DNA of 54,649 nt from Bacteroidota bacterium (GCA_021813585.1 JAKAJV010000099.1:1-54649), one strand, 5' to 3'. Counted from the stretch's first letter, positions 10,601-18,820 are shown. Program-made: numbers and translations. Notes: a model not told the origin generated them from the letters alone.

Positions 10601-13026
10601 TCTTCCCGCGCAGCGCTGTTACCGAAAGCGATGATTCAATTGAAGTCGGAATAATAATTGAAAACGACGGACTAGCCCCGGCAGACAGCGTTATGATGAA
10701 TATTAAGCATCAGCTTTCAGGCGGAAAAATAATTGAACAATATAATCTAAATGCTATACTTCCCGAATTCAAAGATACATTATTTATCCGGCTTAGGACT
10801 AAAGGAATGCCGGGGCAGCATGTTTTAATTGTCTATATCGATCCGGAAAATAAGATTGAAGAAATATATAAAAATGATAACACGTATTCGTACTCTTTCA
10901 ACGTCTATTCTTCTTCCTTAAGGGATATGATTGAAAATGTAGTTGAGAATCCAAAGATTGATACTTTGCTCATTCTAAATCCAGCGGAATCTTCAACTAA
11001 AGATTTTAATATAAAATTGCAGCTATCGGGCAACAGCAGTTTTATAGCTCCACAGGAATATACTTTTGCAGCAGATTCTTTTTATACTGCATTTAAATTT
11101 TTGCCGCTGCAGCCCGCACAGCGGTACTGGTACAGGTACAAAATTGATTCCAGCAGCTTTGAGTATGGAAGTCCTAAATCATTTTTTAATTCTGCCGGAG
11201 GAAAATATTTACTGAATGATTCTGTTTCATTTGCTAATCAGGATTTAACAAAATTAAAAATTAATTCCAGCGGCATATCGCTTGGAAATGATTCGGTAAA
11301 AATATCCGTTCTCTCGGCTGGCTTTAACGCCGGCGCTACCTGTGTTATTGCAAAAGACGGGATTAATTTGTTGAGCAACTCGTACTTTGCGGGGATGGGT
11401 ATAGTAGTTTTCGATCCTTTAACGATGGCTGTGGATACCTCTGTGTGGTTTTCTCTTTTTAATCAGCCTGCAAATGTTCAGGCGCTTGCTAATTTAATAA
11501 ATTCGATTCCGAACGGTAAGATAGTGGCTATGGGCGTATCCGATGATGCGGCAAATAATATTTCCGGAGCTCTTATTTCTGCAATTAAATCACTTGGCAG
11601 CACTAAAATAGATTCATTAAGGTTCAGAGGATCGTGGGCTTTAATTGGCAAGAAAGGCGCTGCGCCTGGTGAGGTTGTTGAACAGGTAAAAGGAACTTAC
11701 GACGGTTCGGTCCTCATCGATTCAACATTTATTATTCGGAATTTTACCGGCGAAATGTTAACCGGGGAAATCGGTCCGGCAGTAAAATGGAACAGCATTA
11801 CCACAAGCAGCGTTGTTCCGGCCGGCTCAAGAATTAGTTATAAATTGCTTGGCGTAAAAGCCGATGAAAGTGTAGACACGCTGGGAAATATTAATCTTAC
11901 AGATTCCACTGCATCACTTTCTCAAATTAAGGCCGGTGTTTATCCGAAGATTAAACTGTCGGCAGATTTTGAATCGGATCCCGGAGGCAGCTCTCCTCAA
12001 TTGCAAAAGCTGTCAGTCGATTATCTGCAGCCTGCCGAGCTTGGATTGAATTACCAAACTGTTTCAATATTGCCAGATACAGTATATCAGGGGAATACAA
12101 CAAGACTCAATTTTACTATTTTCAACACCGGCCAGGCTGAAGCCGACAGCTTTAAAGTAAATGTGCTTCTAACTAACCAGGAAAAAAGCCAGAGTCTTCT
12201 GCTGGATACTTTAATTACAAAATTAAATTCTTTGGATAAGATTCCGATAACATTAAATTATAAATCCAACTATAACGATGGCTATGGAAATTTGTCGTTT
12301 AGTATTTCTGTTGACCCTCAGAATAAAATTTCCGAACTATATAAGGATAATAATTTCTATACAGAACAGTTCTTTGTTATTAAGGATACTGTAACGTATG
12401 TAAAGACTGCCAGCATGGATGTTACTTTTGACGGTAATACAATTTATAACGGCGACTACGTCTCGCCCAAGCCTTGGATAAGCTTTATACTGCACTATGG
12501 CGCCTTGTATCCTTACAGCGATACTACGAGCCTAAGTTTTCTGCTGGACGGGCAAAAAATTTATTTCGCTCAAATGGATTCAATCGTGTACGATACTATT
12601 AACCGTCAAGTGAGATATAATGTAAAACCGGTTTTAAAGGACGGCGAGCATTATCTGTCTGTTACCGGCGGGAACCTTGTAAATCAGCCGCAGGAACTGC
12701 AGAAGTACTTTTACGTTTCAAGCGAATTGAAAGTCTTAAATCTATTTAATTACCCGAACCCCTTTAAATTTTATACCTACTTTACTTTTAATCTAACACA
12801 AATTCCGGACGAAATGAAAATTAATATTTATACAGTAGCAGGCAGACTAATAAAAGTAATAAACGTTCCGGTAGATCAACTAAGAAATAATTTTAATAAA
12901 ATTTATTGGGATGGACGCGATGAAGACGGCAGCATAATCGCAAACGGCGTTTACCTTTATAAAGTAATTACCAAGCTTTCAGGCAAGACTTTTTCAGATA
13001 TTCAAAAATTAGCTGTTATAAGGTGA
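7681..13026 (+). CDS. porU: Long-form T9SS sortase PorU-like, C25 cysteine peptidase
   Basis: A 1781-residue exported protein of the gingipain (C25) family, expected at the outer surface. In Porphyromonas PorU removes T9SS C-terminal signals and attaches substrates to anionic LPS. Residues 1-22 form a signal peptide ending NNLLA. The peptidase domain spans about 600-960, with catalytic His830 in YIGHSGTATWD and Cys861 in DFGCSTNKFAEPD. CARDB-like beta-sandwich repeats follow (about 970-1070 and 1450-1560), and about 1690-1781 is a type A sorting domain beginning FNYPNPF. At 1781 residues it is far longer than the roughly 1150 of classical PorU. The GTG start overlaps the upstream glycosyltransferase stop as GTGA. 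A plain secreted C25 peptidase is the alternative. Confidence 0.82.
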   Translation: MKSHFVLIITSLLLLTGNNLLAQKGNILKVEKSTFIFSVVTPKPLFKDAKEGQFTIRDYYQFTDVSKPGTYKLPSENLILAIPPESRPNFKIVEKSEAAISSVLPAINPRVIIQNDSSTVLKSIGYDQVKNISYIKPVIEVLGYFWYRDFYCAYLRINTFSYNYSLNKITGINELKIEADFNNVYNFKTSDPIVIRSKFDYDLSKIIYDSDIAEQFRNKPAYVSSDSASAWINYNTTYIKLAVGKDGIYRITKNYLEQNGINTSSIDPATFQLFNYGKEVPIYVSGENDGSFDQNDFIEFWGARNYPLISYRVINSPDQEYNEYLNRYTDTSCYFLTWGIKKGERVTEENLNTILPADTLNFYTEVDHYESNTMYQNQSDNEVANQTPNWYGNKTWYWQWLLVQSKDYGFSVSNLVPNKEARFYMKLVSGGSNAALRSHNLALKYNNTTLDSEIINRFNQVVLSGKINSGLLTNGNDELTFTNYNNGTSPNYLALDWYDIEYPRQLNLINDSLLFNFRDSSSLGPKTIKINNVPSAGYSLYRTSPGLKKIVNFNIVDSTIYFEDTVFYNGQYCIAGPAKILSPTFIYEKRFTNMADTPVQADYIAITHPKFLNAASNYVSQISSMFNLSTKLINVDDIYDLYGFGYPTPESIKLFIMDAMQNWKEPKPSYFTLIGDADYDYKGYLLKNNGVRVGENYVPSYGDPVGDDWYVIFNDNIPIPQLKLGRIPVNEPSELNYYLSKVEENKSQPYSGWNKRYLFFSGGIQSSDYQQFKAVNDNVISKVISPRPIAGDYSHFYKTQTPQTDFGPFTNQQLQTAIDNGGVFISYIGHSGTATWDNSINNVSQLQNTVDRFPLITDFGCSTNKFAEPDIVCFGERFLLDNDGQAIGYIGNSSLGFVSTATAVPLEFYESLASDSLREVGNAHTMAKSKLFTYFGNSAVNKVFAYTNVLLGDPAVRLKIPDEPNLLVNGNSFIFPRSAVTESDDSIEVGIIIENDGLAPADSVMMNIKHQLSGGKIIEQYNLNAILPEFKDTLFIRLRTKGMPGQHVLIVYIDPENKIEEIYKNDNTYSYSFNVYSSSLRDMIENVVENPKIDTLLILNPAESSTKDFNIKLQLSGNSSFIAPQEYTFAADSFYTAFKFLPLQPAQRYWYRYKIDSSSFEYGSPKSFFNSAGGKYLLNDSVSFANQDLTKLKINSSGISLGNDSVKISVLSAGFNAGATCVIAKDGINLLSNSYFAGMGIVVFDPLTMAVDTSVWFSLFNQPANVQALANLINSIPNGKIVAMGVSDDAANNISGALISAIKSLGSTKIDSLRFRGSWALIGKKGAAPGEVVEQVKGTYDGSVLIDSTFIIRNFTGEMLTGEIGPAVKWNSITTSSVVPAGSRISYKLLGVKADESVDTLGNINLTDSTASLSQIKAGVYPKIKLSADFESDPGGSSPQLQKLSVDYLQPAELGLNYQTVSILPDTVYQGNTTRLNFTIFNTGQAEADSFKVNVLLTNQEKSQSLLLDTLITKLNSLDKIPITLNYKSNYNDGYGNLSFSISVDPQNKISELYKDNNFYTEQFFVIKDTVTYVKTASMDVTFDGNTIYNGDYVSPKPWISFILHYGALYPYSDTTSLSFLLDGQKIYFAQMDSIVYDTINRQVRYNVKPVLKDGEHYLSVTGGNLVNQPQELQKYFYVSSELKVLNLFNYPNPFKFYTYFTFNLTQIPDEMKINIYTVAGRLIKVINVPVDQLRNNFNKIYWDGRDEDGSIIANGVYLYKVITKLSGKTFSDIQKLAVIR

Positions 13027-13682
13027 TGAAGCGATTATTGCTAACCTTGTTTATTTGTCCGGTTCTTTGCAGCGCATTCGGTCAGCAGGAAACCATGCCG
13101 GTCGAACTTATTTATTTTAACTACCAGCTTACCGGTCTGGCGGTTTTGCTTAGCTGGGGAACTGCTACTGAAGTTAATAACTACGGATTCAATGTAGAAA
13201 GGAATTCGGGTTCGCTATGGCAGACGATAACTTTTGTAATGGGCAGCGGGACGAGCAACTCGCCAAAATATTATTCATTTTATGATACTACAGTAGCATC
13301 GGGTAAAACTTATTTATACAGGCTTAAGCAAATTGATAACGACGGCAGCTATAAATATTCCGATACCCTCGTTGTCTCCATCATTTCCGGGATTAAAAAA
13401 AACAAAAATATCCCCCCGTTGAATTTTTCCGTATCTCAAAACTTTCCCAACCCGTTTAATCCCGTAACAAATATTAAACTTGAATTGCCTCAAAGCGCTG
13501 AGATTATTTTTAGAGTGTACAACATTGCCGGTCAGTTAGTGTTTGAAGACCATTACGCCAATGTCTTACCCGGCTCATACACTATCAGCTTCGACGGCTC
13601 CGGGCTGAGCAGCGGCGTGTATTATTATTATGTTACCGCCGGCAGGTACTCTCAAGCTAAATTGATGGTGCTGCTGAAATAA
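13026..13682 (+). CDS. Small exported protein with T9SS type A sorting domain
   Basis: About 218 residues with an N-terminal signal peptide (MKRLLLTLFICPVLCSAFGQ), a fibronectin-like module containing the frequent motif LLSWGTATEVNNYGFNVERN, and a C-terminal sorting domain starting QNFPNPFNPVTNIKLELP and ending in a basic/hydrophobic strand. Such proteins are exported by T9SS, and the C-terminal domain is removed by the sortase. I take the ATG at 13026, which overlaps the sortase stop as TGATG; a GTG at 13023 is also possible. Its place directly behind the PorU-like gene makes it a likely substrate or partner. The specific function is unknown. Confidence 0.85.
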   Translation: MKRLLLTLFICPVLCSAFGQQETMPVELIYFNYQLTGLAVLLSWGTATEVNNYGFNVERNSGSLWQTITFVMGSGTSNSPKYYSFYDTTVASGKTYLYRLKQIDNDGSYKYSDTLVVSIISGIKKNKNIPPLNFSVSQNFPNPFNPVTNIKLELPQSAEIIFRVYNIAGQLVFEDHYANVLPGSYTISFDGSGLSSGVYYYYVTAGRYSQAKLMVLLK

Positions 13683-13864
13683 CGACAAACTATCATTAGT
13701 AATCTTCGAATCATATTATATCTCACTCACCACCTTTAATAATCAACGGGTGCACTACGGCACATTCACAGTATTATATCTCATTCTTCAATTTTCTGTT
13801 AGATGATTTTTCATTATAATTTAAATGCGGATTGCATGAAGTAGTAAACCACAAAAATTCTAAA

Positions 13865-14689
13865 ATGAAAATATCTTTTATTAAGCCCCGCCCGGAATTA
13901 AGGACTCTAATTAGATCGATTTGGGTGTTTGAAAGTGCTGTTGGAATGCCTTTGCCCGATATTAATTTTGCAGCTCCCAACGGCTGTCCCAAGCTTATCA
14001 TCAATTACGAAAATTCCATCATCTCGATTGCGGACGGCATTGCGCATGAAAGTAAAGAAAACGGTTTGTATTTTGTAGGAATAAGGGATATCCCGGTGCA
14101 GATTAGTACTCCGGAAAGAAAGACCGGGTTTATAGGGATTGAGTTTTTTCCTTATGGTGCTTATCCTATTTTAGGAATTCCGATGACTGAAACGGCTAAC
14201 AGTCTTTTTTCAATTGATGTCCTTCTGAATAAGTGGGGAAGTAATTTAAGTGAAGCGCTGCGCAACACTGAAACAGTGATAGAGAAAATTAATATTATCC
14301 AGGGCAAGATGATGGAGAGCGTCGGTAAGAAAAATCTTCGGAATCCAATTGTTGAATACTGCGTTAACTCTCTGCGATCAACAAACGGCTTAATATCCAT
14401 TTCGGAAATGGAGTGCAAGACCGGTTACTCTCGGCGTTACATAGAAATGCTTTTTAAAAATCACATAGGTTTATCGCCTAAGGTTTTGGCGGGGATATTT
14501 CGCTTTCAAAAATTTTATAAGAAATGGGCAAACGGAAAATCGTACAATGATCTTAAAGACGAACTAAACGATTATTATTTCGATCAGGCTCATTTCATCA
14601 AAGAATTCAGGCGTATGACAGGCTTCTCTCCGCTCCAGTTTACGCATGAAGTCTCGAACGAATTCGGGCGCCTGCTTTCACTCCATTAA
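13865..14689 (+). CDS. AraC-family transcriptional regulator
   Basis: About 274 residues. The N-terminal part (PRPELRTLIRSIWVFES, then LPDINFAAPNGCPKLIINY) matches the beta-barrel sensor domain often called DUF6597. The C-terminal part is an AraC double helix-turn-helix: ISISEMECKTGYSRRYIEML forms the first unit and DQAHFIKEFRRMTGFSPLQF the second. I start at the ATG at 13865 because homologous domains begin near here; an in-frame ATG at 13832 would add 11 residues. The three genes downstream encode SRPBCC and VOC proteins, a common pairing with this regulator type. The inducer is unknown. Confidence 0.85.
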   Translation: MKISFIKPRPELRTLIRSIWVFESAVGMPLPDINFAAPNGCPKLIINYENSIISIADGIAHESKENGLYFVGIRDIPVQISTPERKTGFIGIEFFPYGAYPILGIPMTETANSLFSIDVLLNKWGSNLSEALRNTETVIEKINIIQGKMMESVGKKNLRNPIVEYCVNSLRSTNGLISISEMECKTGYSRRYIEMLFKNHIGLSPKVLAGIFRFQKFYKKWANGKSYNDLKDELNDYYFDQAHFIKEFRRMTGFSPLQFTHEVSNEFGRLLSLH

Positions 14690-14768
14690 CATTTCGCATT
14701 TTTACAATATTCCGCTCCTGGGAAGTCTTAGTTTAGCAATAGAAAAAGAAAATTTATAGGAGATGTAA

Positions 14769-15299
14769 ATGTCAGCCGGTTCAAAAAAGAAAATTGATTA
14801 CAGATTACCAACAGCCTCTAAATGGCATTCTCCACGCGCCGTGGTTGATGCCGAAGCAGGCATTATAATTGCCACGGCAGAAATTTCTGCAACTCCCGAA
14901 CAGATTTTTCACGCGTTCACAACTGATGAAGTCGAGCGCTGGTGGGGGCACCAGGATTATTACTGGTGGAGAGAATGGAAAGCCGATCTGCGTGTTTGCG
15001 GAAGCTGGAGTGTTAGAGTAGTATTGGCAAATGGCGGCATGAACGGCGGCAGAGGAGAATTTGCAGAGCTTGATGAGCCAAATAAAATCGTCATGACAAG
15101 AAGATTTGACGAGCATCCACTTTTAGATGACCGTGAAACAACAATAACATACCGTATGAATCCTACTGAGAACGGCACATTTTTAACTCTACGCGATGAA
15201 GGTTATATCGGAAGAAGTGAAGCAGCTTTTGGGAATGCAGAACATTGGGAAAGAGTGCTTAGCTGGCTTGAAAATTACTTCAAACAAAAAAATATATGA
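14769..15299 (+). CDS. SRPBCC (AHSA1-like) protein
   Basis: A 176-residue protein of the START/Bet v 1-like fold. The pattern IIIATAEISATPEQIFHAFTT followed by DEVERWWG is typical of activator-of-Hsp90-ATPase-like (AHSA1) proteins, with the C-terminal helix ENAEHWERV-type region seen as GNAEHWERVLSWLENYF. A good ribosome site (AGGAG) precedes the ATG. It is spaced 12 bases from a frameshifted VOC gene, so these formed a small operon behind the AraC regulator. Proteins of this kind bind small hydrophobic ligands; no enzymatic role can be claimed. Confidence 0.85.
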   Translation: MSAGSKKKIDYRLPTASKWHSPRAVVDAEAGIIIATAEISATPEQIFHAFTTDEVERWWGHQDYYWWREWKADLRVCGSWSVRVVLANGGMNGGRGEFAELDEPNKIVMTRRFDEHPLLDDRETTITYRMNPTENGTFLTLRDEGYIGRSEAAFGNAEHWERVLSWLENYFKQKNI

Positions 15300-15311
15300 T
15301 AGGAAATAGAT

Positions 15312-15744
15312 ATGGCTAAGATAATTTTTGGAAACCATTCAGCGGTTAGAGTCCAACGAACAGAAAGGGACAGAATTCGTAAATTCTACTGTGATGTTCT
15401 TGGCTGTAAAATCATGAGAGAATTCGACGGCAAGGACGATATCCGAATTGGAGATGACTTCTACATTTCATTTCTTTTATGGTGCGGGCGATGGGCAAGG
15501 AGCCGATAAAGGTGTGAACTACGCCCCGGGGGATGCACTGAGTGAAGACAATTTTTTGAAGGCAATCTTTCTTGAACTGAAAGCCGATAACGTCAAAGAA
15601 GTGAGGCAGAAAATTGTTGACTTCGGTGTGAAGGTGCTTGATGTTCCGGATACCCACCTTTACTTTCAAGCTCCAGGAGGACAAGTATTCCGGCTGGTCG
15701 GAATCAATGAGTACCTCTCCAAATATGAGAGGAACGTTGAATGA
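15312..15744 (+). pseudogene. VOC/glyoxalase-fold protein, frameshifted
   Basis: The first frame (15312-15509) encodes AVRVQRTERDRIRKFYCDVL and runs well to DDFYISF. The family pattern then continues in the next frame from about 15475 (FYGAGDGQGADKG) to a stop at 15744, ending QAPGGQVFRLVGINEYL. One extra base in the T-rich stretch near 15465-15475 explains the break. Joined, the two parts give a normal-length single-domain VOC protein of about 143 residues. The rest is uninterrupted, so this is either a recent pseudogene or a sequencing error. Function as a metal-dependent VOC enzyme is not shown. Confidence 0.8.
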
Positions 15745-15841
15745 GTATTTGAGAGTAGGAAAGCTTAAAAAACGAAGTAAAAATGAGTTGCGAGGCTCAT
15801 TCACCTGAATTAAAAAACAACAATATAAATAAGGAGTAAAA

Positions 15842-16318
15842 ATGAAAAATTCCGAATGGATCCCTTCGGGACAAGATTATCAAAAAAGCTTTAATGCAGT
15901 GGTTACCACTAAAGAGGCGTTTGAAAATATTACAAAAGTAGCCGACTGGTGGACAAAAAGTTTTAAAGGAAGCGCAAAAAATGTTAACGATGAATTCGAT
16001 GTAAGCTTCGGTCCTACTACCGTTAACTTTAAAGTGATCGAATCGGTTCCGTATAAAAAATTGGTCTGGCTGGTTACCGATTGTTACCTCGACTGGCTTA
16101 ACAACAAAACCGAGTGGAAAGGCACCAAAATAGTCTGGAACATTTCGGAAGAAAATAAATTAGCGAAAGTCGAAATGACGCACGTAGGATTAGTGCCGGG
16201 CATCGAGTGTTACAAAGACTGCGAGTCAGGCTGGAATCAATACGTAGGCGAAAGCCTGCCAATGCTGCTAGCCGGCAACAAAGGCGTTTTATACGAAGGT
16301 TCTAGAGAGAAGCAATAA
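15842..16318 (+). CDS. SRPBCC domain protein
   Basis: A 158-residue START-fold protein starting MKNSEWIPSGQDYQKSF. The signature part is KEAFENITKVADWWTKSFKG, followed by a beta-rich core with WKGTKIVWNISEENKLAKVE and a C-terminal helix YKDCESGWNQYVGESLPMLL. A strong ribosome site (AAGGAG) lies seven bases before the ATG. It is related in fold, but not closely in sequence, to the SRPBCC gene at 14769. Three ligand-binding-type genes in a row behind an AraC regulator suggest one regulated unit; the ligand is unknown. Confidence 0.85.
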   Translation: MKNSEWIPSGQDYQKSFNAVVTTKEAFENITKVADWWTKSFKGSAKNVNDEFDVSFGPTTVNFKVIESVPYKKLVWLVTDCYLDWLNNKTEWKGTKIVWNISEENKLAKVEMTHVGLVPGIECYKDCESGWNQYVGESLPMLLAGNKGVLYEGSREKQ

Positions 16319-16334
16319 CAGGATCATTATGAGT

Positions 16335-16543
16335 ATGAGGTTGACTAAAAAGTAAAACTAGGAGAAAGGCTTATAAAAGCTAGTGACTTAATGTTAATAA
16401 TTCTGACAGAATATTATCATAAATCGTTTTGTTGACAATAAGTCTCTCTCCTGGCAGGAGAGAGATTAGAGTGAGTTAAGATATTTCAATATTCATAAAA
16501 GCTATTATTTATTCATTGAAAATTACTTCCTAGTCAGCCTCAG
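16335..16543 (+). repeat. About 209-bp inverted-repeat element with central hairpin
   Basis: The left end ATGAGGTTGACTAAAAAGTA and the reverse complement of the right end (CTGAGGCTGACTAGGAAGTA) match at most positions. A near-perfect 11-bp-arm hairpin, TCTCTCTCCTG/CAGGAGAGAGA, sits at 16443-16465 between them. The space has no open gene. It looks like a decayed non-autonomous element; I could not find a convincing target duplication. Confidence 0.45.
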
Positions 16544-16586
16544 ATTCCCAAGCTAGAATTCGAAGCTTGCAGTTCATCCGTCCTAA

Positions 16587-16688
16587 CGGGAACAAATCGA
16601 AAAATTTTACCGTGATATGCTGGATTGCCAGGTAACAAAAAAGTCGGATCAAATTGTCTGTCGCCTTGAACCACTTGATGTTCGGTAA
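16587..16688 (+). pseudogene. VOC/glyoxalase gene fragment
   Basis: An open stretch of 33 codons encodes REQIEKFYRDMLDCQVTKKS and then DQIVCRLEPL. This matches the first alpha helix and strand of VOC proteins such as the one at 15312 (RDRIRKFYCDVLGCKIM). A stop codon lies immediately upstream and the frame ends after about a quarter of the normal domain. It meets a truncated hepT gene from the other strand with one base between their stop codons, which suggests that a single deletion removed the 3' halves of both genes. Confidence 0.6.
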
Positions 16689-16689
16689 G

Positions 16690-16857
16690 TCAATTTGATG
16701 CTTCGCCAATTATTTCTAATTGTTTTACTGTAGCAAACTGCATCATTGAATTGGATTGAAAATCTTGATAGGAGCTATTTGCTATATAATTTTCAATTTC
16801 TTTAATAGCATAAGCGATATGTTGAAGTATTGCTCTATCTCCAAGCTCACTTTTCAT
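16690..16857 (-). pseudogene. hepT: Truncated HepT (HEPN/DUF86) toxin
   Basis: Fifty-five residues starting MKSELGDRAILQHIAYAIKE and ending QLEIIGEASN. This is the N-terminal half of a HepT/DUF86 HEPN nuclease, which is normally about 110 residues. The catalytic Rx4-6H motif, usually in the segment RNxxxHxY, would lie downstream and is absent, so nuclease activity is not expected. The start overlaps the stop of the MNT antitoxin by 11 bases (ATGAAAAGTGA), the usual hepT-mntA arrangement. The reading frame ends abruptly at the junction with the VOC fragment. Confidence 0.75.
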
Positions 16858-17140
16858 AAATTAATTTTTTATCTTGGTCTATATATGGCTGGATATATTT
16901 TGAAATGCCTCTGCTCGAAAGTAAATCTACCTTTTTATTTAATAATTCTTCAAGCTCGATTTGCATGTTAACAAACTCTAAACCAATAGGTGTTGAGTAG
17001 TCTAATTCAACCATTATATCAATGTCGCTATTATTATAAGATTCATTTCTTGCTTCTGAGCCAAACAAATAAGCCCGCAAAACAGGTTTGTTTCTGAAAT
17101 AATCCCTTATTCGTCTTTCATTATTTTTGAAAATCACCAC
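16847..17140 (-). CDS. mntA: MntA-type nucleotidyltransferase antitoxin
   Basis: A minimal nucleotidyltransferase (MNT) of about 97 residues. The catalytic motif is complete: AYLFGSEARNESYNNSDIDI, i.e. GSxAR with the SDxD pair, then ELEELLNKKVDLL carrying the third acidic residue. In known hepT-mntA pairs this enzyme AMPylates and silences the HEPN toxin. I place the start at one of two adjacent GTG codons (17140 or 17137), because an ATG at 17227 would translate through an attC-like repeat. Its toxin partner is truncated, so this may be a surviving orphan antitoxin. Confidence 0.78.
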   Translation of the reverse strand: MVIFKNNERRIRDYFRNKPVLRAYLFGSEARNESYNNSDIDIMVELDYSTPIGLEFVNMQIELEELLNKKVDLLSSRGISKYIQPYIDQDKKLIYEK

Positions 17141-17150
17141 CTTTTGTAAA

Positions 17151-17188
17151 GGACTAACTGTGTTGTGCTTAACCCGCAGCCCCGAACG
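17151..17188 (-). repeat. attC-like site 1, right half
   Basis: Read on the minus strand this ends GGGCTGCGGGTTAAGCACAA and then CACAGTTAGTCC, just before mntA. It shares the GTTCxGGGCxGC block and terminal GTTAGT core with the sites before the methyltransferase and the hydrolase. A matching left half was not found, and a TGCCGA/TCGGCA hairpin lies just beyond it. Confidence 0.45.
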
Positions 17189-17357
17189 ATGCTGCTGCTT
17201 AGAAAACAGCTGCCGATGCTTCGGCAACCGTTAATAACGGATTAATTCTTTTAATATAAAGTAAAACAAATTTTTTAAGAATAACTAAGTGAACTTGACA
17301 TTTTACTTATTAAATAGGTTAGCCCTTTCAACGAGTAATTTATAAAATCTATTTATA

Positions 17358-18578
17358 TTAATTTATTTCTACAATACAAAATAAACCATGCCCACAGCCT
17401 AAACCTTCTGGGAGACTTAATTCAATATTTCTTAAAACACAAGCCAATTGTGGTCCCATAACACTTGCCCAAAAATTATCAACGGGAAAACGCTGTCTGT
17501 TCCTAAAAAGCCAAGTGAGCATTTTTAATTCTTCAGATAGATCACTGTCAGACGCTTCGATTAATTCCTTTATTAGGTCATTATTATTTTCAATTAACGC
17601 CCCGCACAAGTTTACAACGGTATTCCATTTATTCTGATAAAAAATAATTCTTTCCAACACTGCCGGATATTTTTCTTTATAACAATTCAGAAAAGAGAAA
17701 TCTGCTTTTAATTCGTTTACTCTGCCTTCATAATCTCTGTCGAAAAGTCTGTTAACTTGGTAACGCAGGGGCTGAGGAATAGAATTAAAAAAACCTGTAT
17801 CGATATGCCGGCCTACAAAAATTGAACGGTCTTTTGTGCTAATCTTTACTCTCTTATTTAATTTGATAGCCGCTCTATTTATAACTTCTGTTAATGAAGT
17901 AACATCCCAATATTTAACATAATAAGATTCGACTTCTTCAGATTTTAATTTATTAGGAAGATGAAGCCAAGACATATTGTAAGGAAGCATTTCCTCCTTT
18001 GTCTCAAGCCAATAACCTGGCCATTCTGGAGAAAACCTTCCGAACAAATCAAGCACCAGATATGATTTGCCTGAAGAATGCATTATAACTTTCTCTACTA
18101 ATTTTTGCAACTCTTCACCGGTTAAATGTGAGGGGGAAGAATATGTTGACAAATAAATATCGAAAGGCTGCTCATTTAAGAAAGGATAATCTTTTGAAAG
18201 GTCAGCACATTTAAAGTGAATGTTTTTACTGTCTCTATAAATTGCGTTTCCCTGCTGTATCATAGCTTCTGAAATATCTAGTCCCAAATAAATTTCAATC
18301 TGTTCGGATGATAAAAGAAAATCTTTTTTAGTAGGTCTTTCCAAAGGAGAAATATGTGTTACAAGTTCATATGCTTCACCGCTACCACAACCGAAATCTA
18401 CAAGTCTAATTTTTTCCTTTGAACCAAGCAAATCAAGTATTACAGGTTTTAATAAATCTTTAATAGAAAAATCTTCCCAATATTTTCTAACATTATCTTT
18501 CTTGCCGTATAATCCGCCGATATCACTTCCGTAAAAACCATGTTTTACAGCCGCTTCAAAAAATTCGGTTTTAATCAT
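17358..18578 (-). CDS. Class I SAM-dependent methyltransferase
   Basis: A 406-residue protein. The SAM-binding motif I is LVDFGCGSGEAYELV, followed by the acidic strand LGLDISEAMIQQG and later strands FKCADLSKDYPF and PFDIYLSTYSS. The C-terminal 200 residues carry no domain I recognise and end CGHGLFCIVEIN. A single gene with its own flanking attC-like repeats fits a mobile cassette. Neighbouring toxin-antitoxin genes on the same strand are separate units. The methyl acceptor is unknown. Confidence 0.75.
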   Translation of the reverse strand: MIKTEFFEAAVKHGFYGSDIGGLYGKKDNVRKYWEDFSIKDLLKPVILDLLGSKEKIRLVDFGCGSGEAYELVTHISPLERPTKKDFLLSSEQIEIYLGLDISEAMIQQGNAIYRDSKNIHFKCADLSKDYPFLNEQPFDIYLSTYSSPSHLTGEELQKLVEKVIMHSSGKSYLVLDLFGRFSPEWPGYWLETKEEMLPYNMSWLHLPNKLKSEEVESYYVKYWDVTSLTEVINRAAIKLNKRVKISTKDRSIFVGRHIDTGFFNSIPQPLRYQVNRLFDRDYEGRVNELKADFSFLNCYKEKYPAVLERIIFYQNKWNTVVNLCGALIENNNDLIKELIEASDSDLSEELKMLTWLFRNRQRFPVDNFWASVMGPQLACVLRNIELSLPEGLGCGHGLFCIVEIN

Positions 18579-18600
18579 TTATTTATCTCTTGATTTTAGA

Positions 18601-18812
18601 GCACTAACGGTGTGGCAGCTAGGCGCAGCCCAGAACAACAATGCCAAACTTGTTAATAATTTTTATAATCAGAAAAATCATTCATAGTAAAACTAACTTG
18701 AACAAATAATTGAAACGGAACGATCAACCCTAAAACCTGTAAAATGCCGAGTGCGAAAACAGTTTACCACGATGAATATCGGGGCTGTCGTCCTTTAGCC
18801 ACAGGTTATATG
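18601..18812 (-). repeat. attC-like site 2
   Basis: On the minus strand the region starts with TATAACCTGTGGCTAAAGG and ends with GCTGCCACACCGTTAGTGC. The outer TAAC/GTTA and inner TGTGGC/GCCACA blocks are inverted, as in integron attC sites with R and L boxes. The internal CCCCGAT...ATCGTGG hairpin adds to the fold. It lies exactly between the parE stop and the methyltransferase start. The right half closely resembles the site before phd. Confidence 0.5.
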
Positions 18813-18820
18813 GCGTTTAT

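Noticed and set aside
15412-15804. Minus-strand open frame of 130 codons across the VOC pseudogene
   Set aside because: It is the antisense of a clear VOC coding sequence and has no ribosome site.
17141-17227. N-terminal extension of MntA from an ATG at 17227
   Set aside because: It would translate the attC-like repeat and a hairpin; family members start near the GTG codons.
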